From Chryseobacterium polytrichastri (GTDB taxonomy: Bacteria; Bacteroidota; Bacteroidia; Flavobacteriales; Weeksellaceae), in assembly GCF_900142445.1 (NCBI RefSeq), contig NZ_FRAV01000009.1:100887-164886 (forward strand): 64,000 nt of DNA. The letters run 5' to 3'. Below the pieces are notes generated by a model. It saw only the letters and a program-made list of their open reading frames with translations. It was not told the origin of the DNA and did no database searches. Below, one piece after another: positions 26,831-35,631 of the stretch. Both the position numbers and the translations under genes were made by a program. Numbering within the stretch: the first letter of the stretch is position 1; each line of letters opens with the position of its first letter.

Positions 26831-28897
26831 ATGAAATACAACACACGAAATATAGGGATAATAGCACATGTAGATGCCGGAAAAACAACACTCACGGAAA
26901 GATTACTGTATTACACAGGTATGATCCACAAGATAGGAAACGTAGACGATGGGAATACAACGATGGATAAAGATATTCAGGAGAAAAACCGAGGAATTAC
27001 CATTTCATCCGCAGCCATTTCAACCCAATGGAAAAAGGACCAACATGTTTTTAATATCAATATTATTGATACTCCGGGACATATTGATTTTGCCGTGGAA
27101 GTTGAGCGTTCTTTACGTGTTTTAGATAGCGTTGTCGCTGTTTTCTGTGCTTCTTCGGGAGTGCAACCACAGACTGAGAATGTTTGGTTTCAAGCAGAGA
27201 AACATGGAATTTCAAAAATCTGTTTTATCAATAAAATGGATAGAATTGGAGCTGATTTCTTTGCAGTTTTAAACGAGATCAAAACTAAATTGAACGCAGT
27301 TCCCTTGGCTTTACAAATTCCTATTGGTACTGAAGATAACTTTGAAGGCGTTATTGATTTAATCAAACAAAAAGCTTTGTATTGGATGGATGAAAATGGC
27401 GAAACGATTATTGAAAAGGAAGTTCCTGAAAATTATAAAACGGAAGCAGATGAATTCAGATTAAAATTAATGGAAACATTGGCTGAATATGATGAAGTTT
27501 TCTTTGAAGCTTTTATGAATTCTGAAACTCAAATTTCCGAAGAAATGATGATTGAAGCGATAAAAAGAGCCTGCCAAGCCAGAGCAATTGTTCCTGTTTT
27601 ATGTGGTTCTGCTTTTAAAAATAAAGGCGTTCAACCTTTGCTTGATGCGATTGTAAGTTATCTTCCTGCTCCTAATCAATTGACTTCTATTAAAGGAAAA
27701 AATCCAACAACAGAAGAAACCATTGAGCTGGAAAGAAATGAAGAAGAAACTTTTTCAGGATTGGTTTTCAAAGTGGTGATCGATAAACATATGGGGAAGC
27801 TGGCGATGGTAAGAATATATTCCGGAAAGATAAAATCCGGTGATACTGTCCTCAATGTGAGAACCGATGAGAATTTCAGAATATCTAGGATTTTGCAAAT
27901 GCAGTCGGATAAAACGTTAACCATTGAAGAAGCAAAAGCGGGTGACATTATTGCTTTAACAGGAATAAAAGATGCTAAAACAGGAGACTCTTTAGCCTCT
28001 ATTCAAAAACCTGTCGTATTGGAAGCGATTACAATTCCGGCTCCGGTTATCCGAGTTTCAATTGAACCCAAAACGAATGCTGATGAGAAATCCTTCGGCT
28101 TGGTTTTAGCTAAAATTCAGGAAGAAGATCCGTCCCTAGTCGTTGAAAGAGACAAACAAACGGGAGAAACTTTATTGAGTGGTTTAGGTGAATTACATCT
28201 TGAAGTGACTTTAGAAAAGATCAGATTGAATCACGGAATCGAGATCAATCAGGGAAAACCTAAAGTTTCGTACCGAGAGATTTTAACGGAGACTAAAACT
28301 CACAGAGAAAAACTCGTTAAACAAGGCGGTGGAAGCGGACATTTTGCAGACATCACTTTTGAGATCGGACCTGGAGAAAATGACAAACCCGGTTTGGAAT
28401 TCATCAACAAAATTAAGGGCGGAGTGATTCCTAATGAATTCATTTCTTATGTTGAAAGAGGTTTCAAAGATGCTATGGAAAATGGCCCGTTAAGTGGTTA
28501 TCCTTTAGAAAATATGAAAGTAAGTCTTCTGGATGGTTCCACACACAGTGTAGATTCTGCGGCTTATGATTTTGAAACTGCTGCGAGAGATGGGTACAAA
28601 GCTGTTGCAAAACAGTGCAAACCAAAATTATTGGAACCCATCATGCAAGTTGAAATTCAAAGTATTGAAGAATATACAGGAGCTGTAACGGCTGATATCA
28701 ATAAGAGAAGAGGAATTATCACTTCTATAGATGAAAGGTCAGGAAGAAAAATATTCACTGCGGAAGTTCCTTTAGCTTCTACTTTCGGATATATTTCTGA
28801 TCTGAGAACGTTGACAAGTGGTAGAGCTTCCATCAGTATGAAATTGTCGCACTATGCTTTAGTGCCAGATTTTATTTCAAATTTAGTAATAACTTAA
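26831..28897 (+). CDS. Elongation factor G paralogue (EF-G2 type)
   Basis: 688 residues. GTPase motifs: G1 AHVDAGKTT, G2 near RGITISSA, G3 DTPGHIDF, G4 NKMDR. EF-G domains II-V follow (LSGLGELHLE, YRE in domain IV, SIEEYTGAVTADINKRRG). The LTERLL and IGNVDDGNTTMD sequences resemble EF-G2 or TetM-like relatives more than the housekeeping factor. Bacteroides possess a second EF-G that works during starvation, so this may serve translocation under stress. The 320-nt leader with a terminator suggests attenuation. Tellurite operon genes diverge upstream. Confidence 0.88.
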   Translation: MKYNTRNIGIIAHVDAGKTTLTERLLYYTGMIHKIGNVDDGNTTMDKDIQEKNRGITISSAAISTQWKKDQHVFNINIIDTPGHIDFAVEVERSLRVLDSVVAVFCASSGVQPQTENVWFQAEKHGISKICFINKMDRIGADFFAVLNEIKTKLNAVPLALQIPIGTEDNFEGVIDLIKQKALYWMDENGETIIEKEVPENYKTEADEFRLKLMETLAEYDEVFFEAFMNSETQISEEMMIEAIKRACQARAIVPVLCGSAFKNKGVQPLLDAIVSYLPAPNQLTSIKGKNPTTEETIELERNEEETFSGLVFKVVIDKHMGKLAMVRIYSGKIKSGDTVLNVRTDENFRISRILQMQSDKTLTIEEAKAGDIIALTGIKDAKTGDSLASIQKPVVLEAITIPAPVIRVSIEPKTNADEKSFGLVLAKIQEEDPSLVVERDKQTGETLLSGLGELHLEVTLEKIRLNHGIEINQGKPKVSYREILTETKTHREKLVKQGGGSGHFADITFEIGPGENDKPGLEFINKIKGGVIPNEFISYVERGFKDAMENGPLSGYPLENMKVSLLDGSTHSVDSAAYDFETAARDGYKAVAKQCKPKLLEPIMQVEIQSIEEYTGAVTADINKRRGIITSIDERSGRKIFTAEVPLASTFGYISDLRTLTSGRASISMKLSHYALVPDFISNLVIT

Positions 28898-28903
28898 AAA
28901 GCG

Positions 28904-28936
28904 AGGGCTGTAAATTTATTTTTGCAGTCCTTGTTT
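28904..28936 (+). terminator. Terminator of EF-G paralogue
   Basis: AGGGCTG and CAGTCCT pair around a 14-nt loop, 7 bp after the stop, followed by TGTTT. Moderate strength. Confidence 0.6.
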
Positions 28937-29125
28937 GGGTTATGGAGTGAATGATCATTTTTTTTCTCTTGCTGATTACGCAGTTTTTTTTCTTGCGGAT
29001 GTTTTTATTTCCCACAGATTTCACAGATCTGCACAGATGTTTGCGTACTATTTTAAACTTCAATCATCCAAATTACAATCCAATTACACTCTCAAACCTT
29101 CAAACTCTAGCACTCTACAACTCTC

Positions 29126-30664
29126 CTACTCTTCAGGCATTACTTTATAGGTAGGATCTTCCTTAATATTAACTTCAATGATTGCTTCTGCATTTTTAAG
29201 CATCTTTCTACAGTCTTCGCTTAAATGTTTTAAATATAATTTTTTGTTTTGTTGAGCATATCTTTTTGACAATTTATCTAAAGCATCAATAGCGCTCATA
29301 TCAACAATTCTGCTTTCTTTAAAATCTACAACTACTTCATCAGGATCATTTGCGGGATCAAATTTATCTGTAAACGCTGTTGCAGAACCAAAAAATAAAG
29401 GTCCGTATATTTCATAATACTTTACTCCTTTTTCATCAACATATTTTTTTGCTCTAATTCTTTTCGCATTATCCCAAGCAAAAACCAATGCAGAAATTAT
29501 CACTCCTATTAAAACAGCTAACGCCAAATTATGTAAAACAATCGTGATCAAAGCCACCGTAATCCCAACAAAAATATCAGACTTCGGCATTTTATTCACA
29601 ATTCTAATCGAAACCCATTGAAATGTACTTATTGCAACCATCATCATGACTCCCACCAAAGCTGCCATCGGAATTTTCTCAATAAAGGGAGCTCCAAACA
29701 AGATGATAATTAATATGGTAATGGATGCTATAATTCCGGACAACCTCGCTCTTGAACCTGCATTCAAATTAACCAAAGTCTGCGCTACCATGGCACAACC
29801 TCCCATTCCTCCGAAAAATCCGTTGGTAATATTGGCAACACCCTGTGCAACAGATTCACGGTTTGCATTTCCTTTCGAATCTGTAATCTCATCAACCATA
29901 GACAAAGTAAGAAGAGATTCTATTAATCCTACTCCTGCCATAATCATGGCATACGGAAAGATAATTTCTAACGTTTTTAATGAAAATGGAATCTGCGGAA
30001 GATGAAAACTTGGAAGGTTTCCACTAATACTGGCTATGTCTCCAACGGTTTTCGTATTAATATTAAACCCTAACACAATTCCAAAGACAATTAAAATAGC
30101 AACCAAAGAAGCAGGAATCACCTTTGTTATTTTTGGAAAAAAGTAAACAATGGCAATCGTTAAAGCAGTTAATCCACCCATAATATATAAGGATGTCCCC
30201 TGAAGCCAACTGACAACTCCATTGCTGTCTGTAATTTTAAACTGCTCGATCTGGGCCATGAAAATGATGACCGCCAAACCATTTAGGAAGCCATACATTA
30301 CAGGTTGAGGAATTAATCTTACAAATTTCCCAAGCTTGAAAACGCCAACCAACAATTGAAAAATCCCCGCAAGAATGACAGTTGCAAAAAGATATTCTAT
30401 GCCATGGGTTTTTATTAAAGCAATTAAAACAACAATAGTAGCACCAGCTCCACCGGAAACCATTCCTGGTCGGCCTCCTAAGATTGCAGTTACTAGCCCC
30501 ATCATGAATGCAGCATACAATCCTGTTAAAGGTGAAAGTCCTGCTAAAATTGCAAACGAAAGAGATTCAGGAATCATGGTCATCGCTACTGTAAAACCAG
30601 CGAGTAACTCATTTTTGTAATTTATTTTCTTTGAAAGATTGAAAATATTAATATAGGTATTCAT
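29126..30664 (-). CDS. SulP family anion permease with STAS domain
   Basis: 512 residues. About 11 hydrophobic segments, with the SulP signatures FTVAMTMIPESLSFAILAG near the N-terminus and GGMGGCAMVAQTLVN mid-protein. The C-terminal STAS domain (about residues 410-512) contains VVDFKESRIVDMSAIDAL. It probably moves sulfate, bicarbonate or another anion across the inner membrane. It is monocistronic and convergent with the EF-G paralogue. The transported ion cannot be told from the sequence. Confidence 0.92.
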   Translation of the reverse strand: MNTYINIFNLSKKINYKNELLAGFTVAMTMIPESLSFAILAGLSPLTGLYAAFMMGLVTAILGGRPGMVSGGAGATIVVLIALIKTHGIEYLFATVILAGIFQLLVGVFKLGKFVRLIPQPVMYGFLNGLAVIIFMAQIEQFKITDSNGVVSWLQGTSLYIMGGLTALTIAIVYFFPKITKVIPASLVAILIVFGIVLGFNINTKTVGDIASISGNLPSFHLPQIPFSLKTLEIIFPYAMIMAGVGLIESLLTLSMVDEITDSKGNANRESVAQGVANITNGFFGGMGGCAMVAQTLVNLNAGSRARLSGIIASITILIIILFGAPFIEKIPMAALVGVMMMVAISTFQWVSIRIVNKMPKSDIFVGITVALITIVLHNLALAVLIGVIISALVFAWDNAKRIRAKKYVDEKGVKYYEIYGPLFFGSATAFTDKFDPANDPDEVVVDFKESRIVDMSAIDALDKLSKRYAQQNKKLYLKHLSEDCRKMLKNAEAIIEVNIKEDPTYKVMPEE

Positions 30665-31383
30665 TTCGGTGCAAAGGTATGTACTTCAAGCATTTTAGAC
30701 AATTATAAAATCAAATTATACAGATCGGCTTAAATCCCTAGTCATAATAGAGAAAAACTTATATTACTTCACCAATAAGTAGATTTATTATGTTAAATTT
30801 TAACTAAAATTTCATTTTTAACAATATTTATTAATTCATTCTTTTGGTTTAACTCCTATTTTTTATATATTTGAAAACAGAGAAGTTGATAATTTTTTTC
30901 CTGTATTAATGAAACGAATTACAGGAAAAAAGAGCAGATTGAAATGAATCACAGCAAACAAATTATATAAAGAGAATTGCATGAAAAAGCTTTAATAGGT
31001 AATAAATATATTATTCATACTTATAAAAAAGAAAGTTTGAAATAAGTATATAGGTTTTATTAAGCGAACTGGATGAGAATCAAAAAAGAATAATCGCTAA
31101 AAGCATTGAGAAAGGCAAGAATTCTTTACATAAAAACTACCTGAAAACAAAAAAATCATTATACCTTATATATTAATGATTTTGTAGTAAACCATATATT
31201 CATTTTACTGAAATTTTTGCAGTAAGTAAAATCTATACAGATTTTATACTATTACAACAATTGCATTCAAACACTATTTTTGAATAAAAAAACTGATTCC
31301 TAAAAGGTCGGTTAAAAAAATATAACAGCTACCTATTCTTTCTTTTAATGCAAAGTTTTAATACCCAAATATTTATTTAATAA
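30665..31383. other. Non-coding gap with possible decayed ORF
   Basis: 719 bp, very AT-rich. The open stretch 31054-31176 (plus strand) reads LLSELDENQKRIIAKSIEKG and ends in a stop, without a start codon; it resembles the C-terminal part of small addiction-module-type proteins. Nothing else recognised. Confidence 0.35.
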
Positions 31384-31812
31384 ATGTTATACAAAGAAAT
31401 ACATATAGGACAATTCATTAAAGAAAGAGTTGCAGAACAAGAAATTACAATGGAAAGAATGTGTAATTTCTTACATAAAGAAGAAGAGGTTGTTGAAGAA
31501 TTGTTAGCCAGCAAATCTATGGATACAGAGCTTCTGCTAAGATGGTGTAAATTATTAGAATATGATTTTTTCAGACTCTATAGTTCGCATCTTATTTTAT
31601 ATGCTCCCCCATCAGCAGTTAATAAAAACCATAATAAATCTGAAAAAATACCTTATTTCAGGAAAAACATATATACACAGGAAATTAAAGAATTTATTAT
31701 TAAAAGAATTCTCTCTGGTGAGATGACTCAAAGTGAAGTAATTAGAGAATATTCAATACCAAAAAGTACGCTACACCGTTGGCTACAGAAGAATAATACT
31801 ATTAACGAATAA
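31384..31812 (+). CDS. Small helix-turn-helix protein (transposase-like), first of pair
   Basis: 142 residues. The N-terminal half (IGQFIKERVAEQEI, LLLRWCKLLEYDFFRLYS) and a C-terminal helix-turn-helix (MTQSEVIREYSIPKSTLHRW) match a protein found in many copies in Chryseobacterium genomes and often labelled transposase. It resembles IS3 OrfA-type DNA-binding domains without a catalytic partner. The next gene, 11 bp on, encodes a second HTH protein and both end at a shared terminator. I would treat it as a domesticated regulator rather than an active element. Confidence 0.7.
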   Translation: MLYKEIHIGQFIKERVAEQEITMERMCNFLHKEEEVVEELLASKSMDTELLLRWCKLLEYDFFRLYSSHLILYAPPSAVNKNHNKSEKIPYFRKNIYTQEIKEFIIKRILSGEMTQSEVIREYSIPKSTLHRWLQKNNTINE

Positions 31813-31823
31813 ATAAAAGTCTC

Positions 31824-32159
31824 ATGCGCCCTAATTATAAAAAGATTTATCAGGATATGCTAAGGCTGGAACATCCTGAAAAATTAAAAGAACCCAAAAT
31901 CCAAGAACTTCTTAATAATCTGAATAGCAGTGAAGATGTATTAAATTTTAATGAGAAGTTATTTGAACAATCAAAAGAAGCTCAAAAAAACAATCAAAAA
32001 TTAAAAACATATGATAAGAAAACAATGCTGAAGCTTTTACAATATCAAAAGAAGCATGGTTTTTCTACAAGTTATATGTCTCGAAAATATAAAATTAGCC
32101 GAACAACATTGGCAAAATGGAAAAAGACTTTTGAAGTAGAATTCGAAGCTCTAACATAA
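31824..32159 (+). CDS. Small helix-turn-helix protein, second of pair
   Basis: 111 residues. The C-terminal HTH reads HGFSTSYMSRKYKISRTTL with a following AKWKKTF, again of the IS3 OrfA/insertion-sequence type. The N-terminus (MRPNYKKIYQDMLRLEHPEK) is a recurrent Chryseobacterium sequence. It is co-transcribed with the preceding gene. No DDE domain, terminal inverted repeats or target duplications are visible, so this is not an intact mobile element. Confidence 0.7.
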   Translation: MRPNYKKIYQDMLRLEHPEKLKEPKIQELLNNLNSSEDVLNFNEKLFEQSKEAQKNNQKLKTYDKKTMLKLLQYQKKHGFSTSYMSRKYKISRTTLAKWKKTFEVEFEALT

Positions 32160-32165
32160 TAAAGG

Positions 32166-32193
32166 AAACAGGTGAATCGTCACCTGTTTTTTT
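32166..32193 (+). terminator. Terminator of HTH pair
   Basis: AAACAGGTGA pairs with TCACCTGTTT around ATCG, followed by T residues, 7 bp after the stop. Confidence 0.9.
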
Positions 32194-32589
32194 ATTTATC
32201 AATATTTCTATTTTCTATAAGCCCTCCTTTATTATTTCATATGTTATCATATCGAAAAAAAATCACATATTCATTAGAACTTGAAGTTATAAAATATGTA
32301 CTTACTCCGGTAAAGCGATACACTCATTTTACAAAATCATTTATAATAAAATATAATTACCCAATACATATTTTAATAAAATTCTAACTGCCATTTTTTT
32401 TAAAGCTTATCATTTTTAAAACTTATTATTGAAATTGTACACAATACAACATAAAATTTACCCCTAAAATTCGTGACATAATAGTAAATCTTAAAAAAAA
32501 ATCAATATTCACAGCAGAATAATTTATTAAATATGATTTGTTAAATTAATTTCTCAATTTGATAAAAACTAATTAAAAAATTAATACCC

Positions 32590-32976
32590 AAATACTTAAC
32601 TAAAAGTAGTACATAAATGGTATGCGGTTTTTTTGACAATTTCATGAATTTTGTATCTATTTGTATCAGTAAATCAATCGAAACATCTAGCAAAAAAAGA
32701 TTACAACACAAATGATGAAAAAATAATCAGATTAACCGAAAGATTTATTAAAAAGTAAAAATGAAAGAAAGCTTACCAGATTGCCTCAAATTGAAGACGG
32801 TAAGTTTAAGAACACAAATGATGAAATCTGTATCTGTATAAATCGCCCCCATTTTACATGATACAAAACACACAATGATGAAAATTAATAGCGGGAAAAG
32901 GGTAATATTTCTAACCCAAGTACTTACCCTTCCACTATTAGTTTCCTTTTTTCTACAACTGCTTTCTACAGATTAA
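32590..32976 (+). repeat. Promoter/mini-ORF cassette A upstream of LuxR-type gene
   Basis: Contains AAATACTTAAC..TAGTACATAAATGGTAT, then TTTG (32632-32635)-N22-TATTTG (32658-32663), then three starts in the context ACACAAATGATGAAA or ACACACAATGATGAAA (32712, 32818, 32875). Cassette B at 34649-34914 repeats the same order. The ORFs are MMKK, MMKSVSV and a 33-residue one. Confidence 0.6.
32875..32976 (+). CDS. Tiny hydrophobic peptide, possible
   Basis: 33-codon ORF beginning MMKINSGKRVIFLTQVLTLP and ending LLVSFFLQLLSTD. It has the repeated initiation context ACACACAATGATGAAA. It is the only mini-ORF of this set long enough to be a peptide with a membrane-spanning stretch. It may equally be a relic. 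No SD sequence, as usual here. Confidence 0.3.
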   Translation: MMKINSGKRVIFLTQVLTLPLLVSFFLQLLSTD

Positions 32977-33121
32977 AAAAAATATCAAATTCAATAAATT
33001 ACATTTACATTATTAATCAAATAATGAAAACAAATATTATTTACTATATTTTTCAGTTTAATTATTTAAATTTGTAATAATCCCAATAACAATTATACAG
33101 CTTTAAGGGGCGAAAGTTAGT

Positions 33122-34624
33122 ATGATCACAACAAATTATTTTATAAGAAACAGTATTGTATTTTTTGCTATTATTCTTTCCAACTTTGCGTTTTGCCAAG
33201 ATCAGTTTAAAGAAATAGATAATTTACTACAAAAAGCAGAGAGAAGCCGACAGGAATTTAACAATCTAGATCAGCTAAAATATGCTAAACAAGCAAGTCT
33301 CTTAGCTGAAGAATCTGGTGACTCAAAAAAAATAACAGAATGTTATTATAACATCGCGCGTGCATTATCTTTTTTAGAATTACAAAAAGAAAGCTTTGTT
33401 TATATAAATAAAGCCTATCAGCAGCCGTATTCTAAAAAGAGCAAGCTCATCCAGGCGCAGCTCAAAGAAGTAAAAGCATTTAACTATTATAGTTTAGGCT
33501 TAACATCTCAATTTGATAAAGAATTACCTAGTATTGTAAAGCTATTGAAAGGAGAAAAGGACAAAGATGCCATTATTTTACTTCAAAGAACCTATTTAAA
33601 TATTGGATCAACGAAACCTGATTCTGCTAAATATTACTCTCAATTATGCTATAATGAGTTAAAAAAACTTCCAGAAAGAGATTCGCATTTAGAATTATCT
33701 GATTTCTATAGATATAAAGGTACCGAACTTCTTGAAACAAAACCAGACTCTGCTTTTTATTATTATCAGAAAAGCATTAAGATCAACCAAAAATACAATG
33801 ATCCTATCATCTTCTTTAACTATACTTCATTGGGAGATTATTACGCTAGCCAAAAACAATATCATGAAGCAATAGGTTATTATGAAAAAGCCATTCAAAA
33901 TATAAAAGATCAATCTATTACTCCATACCATTTCGTTAATAATGATTTGTATGATAAAATTTCTGATCTGTATGGAAAGCTGGGTAACAAAGAGAAGCAA
34001 AATGAATATCAATCTACTTATCTAAATCTGCAAAAAAAATTATTGACAGAAAGAAATAAAAATGTAGAACATGCGCTTGAAATTCTTTTAAAAGATCAAG
34101 AAGAAGAATACAAATCATCTGAAAATCAAAGATTAATATGGATTTTAACCGGTGTTTTGGTATTAATAATCCTATTCTTTTTTATTTACTGGATCTTAAG
34201 AAAGAACCTTAAACATAAAGAAACAATTATTAAAGAAGCTAACAGCTCATTGCAGGATAAAGAAGAGATTATTTATCAAAAAAGTTTTGAAACGCAGGAG
34301 CTTCAACAAAAAGTAAACGATGCTTATACGGATGTTATAGACCTAGCCAAGAAAAATGATCCTTCATTTTATTTCCGCTTCCAAGAAGTGTATCCAGAAT
34401 TTCAAAAAAAACTGTTGGAACACAGTCCTAATTTAAGAACATCGGAACTTATTCTTTGTGCTTATACTTTTTTAGGCTTTACAATTAAAGATATTGCAGA
34501 ATACACTTTCAAATCTGTAAACACTATACGCAACAGAAAACAAAGTTTGCGAAAAAAATTCAGCATGCAAACTGAAGAAGATATGGGAATATGGCTAAGA
34601 AATCTTGTAGCAAACAAAGATTAG
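33122..34624 (+). CDS. Membrane TPR protein with C-terminal LuxR-type HTH
   Basis: 500 residues: signal peptide (IVFFAIILSNFAFCQ), TPR-like helical repeats (residues 20-310), a transmembrane helix at about 338-360 (WILTGVLVLIILFFFIYWIL), a coiled coil, and a C-terminal DNA-binding domain (FTIKDIAEYTFKSVNTIRNR). Such regulators place TPRs in the periplasm and the HTH in the cytoplasm and are common in Flavobacteriia. A -10 (TAAATTTG, 33067-33074) lies 48 bp upstream. It is flanked by two related promoter/mini-ORF cassettes that may be its targets. Confidence 0.85.
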   Translation: MITTNYFIRNSIVFFAIILSNFAFCQDQFKEIDNLLQKAERSRQEFNNLDQLKYAKQASLLAEESGDSKKITECYYNIARALSFLELQKESFVYINKAYQQPYSKKSKLIQAQLKEVKAFNYYSLGLTSQFDKELPSIVKLLKGEKDKDAIILLQRTYLNIGSTKPDSAKYYSQLCYNELKKLPERDSHLELSDFYRYKGTELLETKPDSAFYYYQKSIKINQKYNDPIIFFNYTSLGDYYASQKQYHEAIGYYEKAIQNIKDQSITPYHFVNNDLYDKISDLYGKLGNKEKQNEYQSTYLNLQKKLLTERNKNVEHALEILLKDQEEEYKSSENQRLIWILTGVLVLIILFFFIYWILRKNLKHKETIIKEANSSLQDKEEIIYQKSFETQELQQKVNDAYTDVIDLAKKNDPSFYFRFQEVYPEFQKKLLEHSPNLRTSELILCAYTFLGFTIKDIAEYTFKSVNTIRNRKQSLRKKFSMQTEEDMGIWLRNLVANKD

Positions 34625-34648
34625 TCAAAAACAAAGCAACTGAATAAC

Positions 34649-34914
34649 AAATACTTAAACTACAATAGTATACAAATGGTATATCTCTTTTTTTGATATC
34701 AATAATTTTTTTCTTCTATTTGTCTCAGTAAAATAAATCAAGTGTTAAGAGTGGAGCTTATAAAAAACACAAATGATGAAAAATGTATATCAATAAGAAT
34801 ATTGCCCCTTATTCTTTTCTGATATAAGTTAAAAATTAGAAAATTGCTTCAGTTGAATTCTTTAAGAAACACATTGATTTAAATTTTACAAAACACACAA
34901 TGATGAAATTTTGA
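34649..34914 (+). repeat. Promoter/mini-ORF cassette B downstream of LuxR-type gene
   Basis: Repeats cassette A: AAATACTTAAAC..TAGTATACAAATGGTAT, TTTG (34692-34695)-N21-TATTTG (34717-34722), then ACACAAATGATGAAA at 34773 (ORF MMKNVYQ) and ACACACAATGATGAAA at 34900 (ORF MMKF). A terminator follows at 34960. The resulting transcript of about 260 nt could be a small RNA. Confidence 0.6.
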
Positions 34915-34959
34915 AATCGGTTAAACGTATAAACTTTAGCCAATTAAAAAATGAAAAGC

Positions 34960-34993
34960 AAGGGCAATATTTAGGTATTGCCCTTTTCTTTTT
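34960..34993 (+). terminator. Terminator of cassette B
   Basis: GGGCAATA pairs with TATTGCCC around TTTAGG, followed by TTTTCTTTTT. Confidence 0.85.
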
Positions 34994-35036
34994 GATGTGT
35001 GATAAAGACATTACAACATTCAAATTTTAATATTTT

Positions 35037-35073
35037 AAAAAAGCCTGATAAAAATAAATTTATCGGGCTTTTA
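35037..35073 (-). terminator. Terminator at end of Y-RNA-like array
   Basis: AAGCCTGATAAA pairs with TTTATCGGGCTT around six bases, with T runs possible on both strands. It is the natural 3' end of the minus-strand RNA array. Confidence 0.85.
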
Positions 35074-35078
35074 TAAGT

Positions 35079-35212
35079 AAAAGGTAATAAGCAAAAAAAT
35101 TAAAGGGGGGCATTCGTTTGCCGGAATCGAACCGGATAACCTTGCCGGAGTAACCGACTTCGTTATTCCTCCCCATAGATGGTACGAAGCAATTTTTCTT
35201 TACGACACTTTT
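35079..35212 (-). ncRNA. Y-RNA-like unit 1, tRNA-like module in canonical order
   Basis: Minus-strand RNA with ends AAAAG/CTTTT paired and the conserved 5' strand GTGTCGTAAAG...GCTTCG. Its centre has a D-loop-like AGTCGGTTAC and then a T-arm CCGG-TTCGATT-CCGG, closed by GGGG/CCCC. Unlike most other units the D-like arm precedes the T-arm. It is the last unit before the terminator. Assignment as Y RNA rests on the shared end motifs and the nearby Ro60 gene. Confidence 0.6.
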
Positions 35213-35224
35213 ATATTTCAAAAA

Positions 35225-35376
35225 AACAAGGCGATAAGCAAAAAACGTAGTCGTGCTCTAACCAACTGAGCTACTTTTCCTATTTATAGTTTGTGTTTTA
35301 GTTTGTGGAAAAGGCAGGGCTCGAACCTGCGACCCCGTCGTAATGAGCGAAGTAACGCTATTCTACGGCACTTGTT
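35225..35376 (-). ncRNA. Y-RNA-like unit 2 with complete permuted tRNA module
   Basis: Ends AACAAG/CTTGTT pair. The 5' strand has GTGCCGTAGAATAG and TTACTTCG. The centre reads in the order T-arm (GCAGG-TTCGAGC-CCTGC), acceptor 3' strand CTTTTCC, a 24-nt linker, acceptor 5' strand GGAAAAG, D-arm (GCTC..AGTTGGTTA..GAGC). The acceptor strands pair over 7 bp. This is a circularly permuted tRNA whose anticodon end is replaced by the Ro-type stem. It is the clearest tRNA mimic of the array. Confidence 0.75.
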
Positions 35377-35390
35377 TTATTATTTTAAAT

Positions 35391-35615
35391 GCAAATAAGG
35401 CAACAGGCGAAAAAGGTGTGCTCTTTCAGAGCGCCGCTCTTACCCGTTTTGGGCAGTGAGCCGGCAATTCTACATCTACTAGAGACTTACATTTTCTTAC
35501 GAAAACTTTTGCCCAGTTGGTTTTCAACCCAACCTCGCTAGTTCGGTCGCCCGAATTACGCTACCTTAGGACCGTTATATTTACGAAGGAACCTTTCTCT
35601 ACGACACTTATTTGC
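35391..35615 (-). ncRNA. Y-RNA-like unit 3 carrying a 23S rRNA H69-H71 mimic
   Basis: Ends GCAAATAAG/CTTATTTGC pair (9 bp); the 5' strand has GTGTCGTAGAGAAAG and CCTTCG. Positions 35553-35585 on the minus strand differ at only two of 33 bases from the universally conserved 23S rRNA segment around E. coli 1909-1941 (key part TATAACGGTCCTAAGGTAGC), including an H69-like hairpin CGT-AAATATA-ACG. After it come a GNRA-capped hairpin TTCGG-GCGA-CCGAA and a long nested hairpin (GCC/GGC, GCTC/GAGC, CCC/GGG). At 225 nt it is the largest unit. The rRNA match is direct observation; its purpose is inference. Confidence 0.75.
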
Positions 35616-35631
35616 ATAAATTTTACAATAA

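Noticed and set aside
28935..29154. Two overlapping plus-strand ORFs after the EF-G paralogue
   Set aside because: They cover a CACAGATT-type repeat and a terminator region and overlap the SulP 3' end antisense.
30665..31383. Attachment site or integrase remnant
   Set aside because: No tRNA end, direct repeat or integrase motif could be found.
32172..32387. 71-codon ORF after the HTH pair
   Set aside because: Begins inside the terminator hairpin and has no similarity to known proteins.
35300..35520. Ordinary tRNA genes suggested by TTCGAA-type T-arms and GCTC..GAGC D-arms
   Set aside because: The arms occur in the order T, acceptor, D with an external stem in place of the anticodon loop, so these are permuted modules in Y-like RNAs rather than standard tRNAs.
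35553..35585. Remnant of a real rRNA operon
   Set aside because: Only 33 bases match and they are embedded in a unit with intact Y-like ends; no other rRNA helices follow in order.
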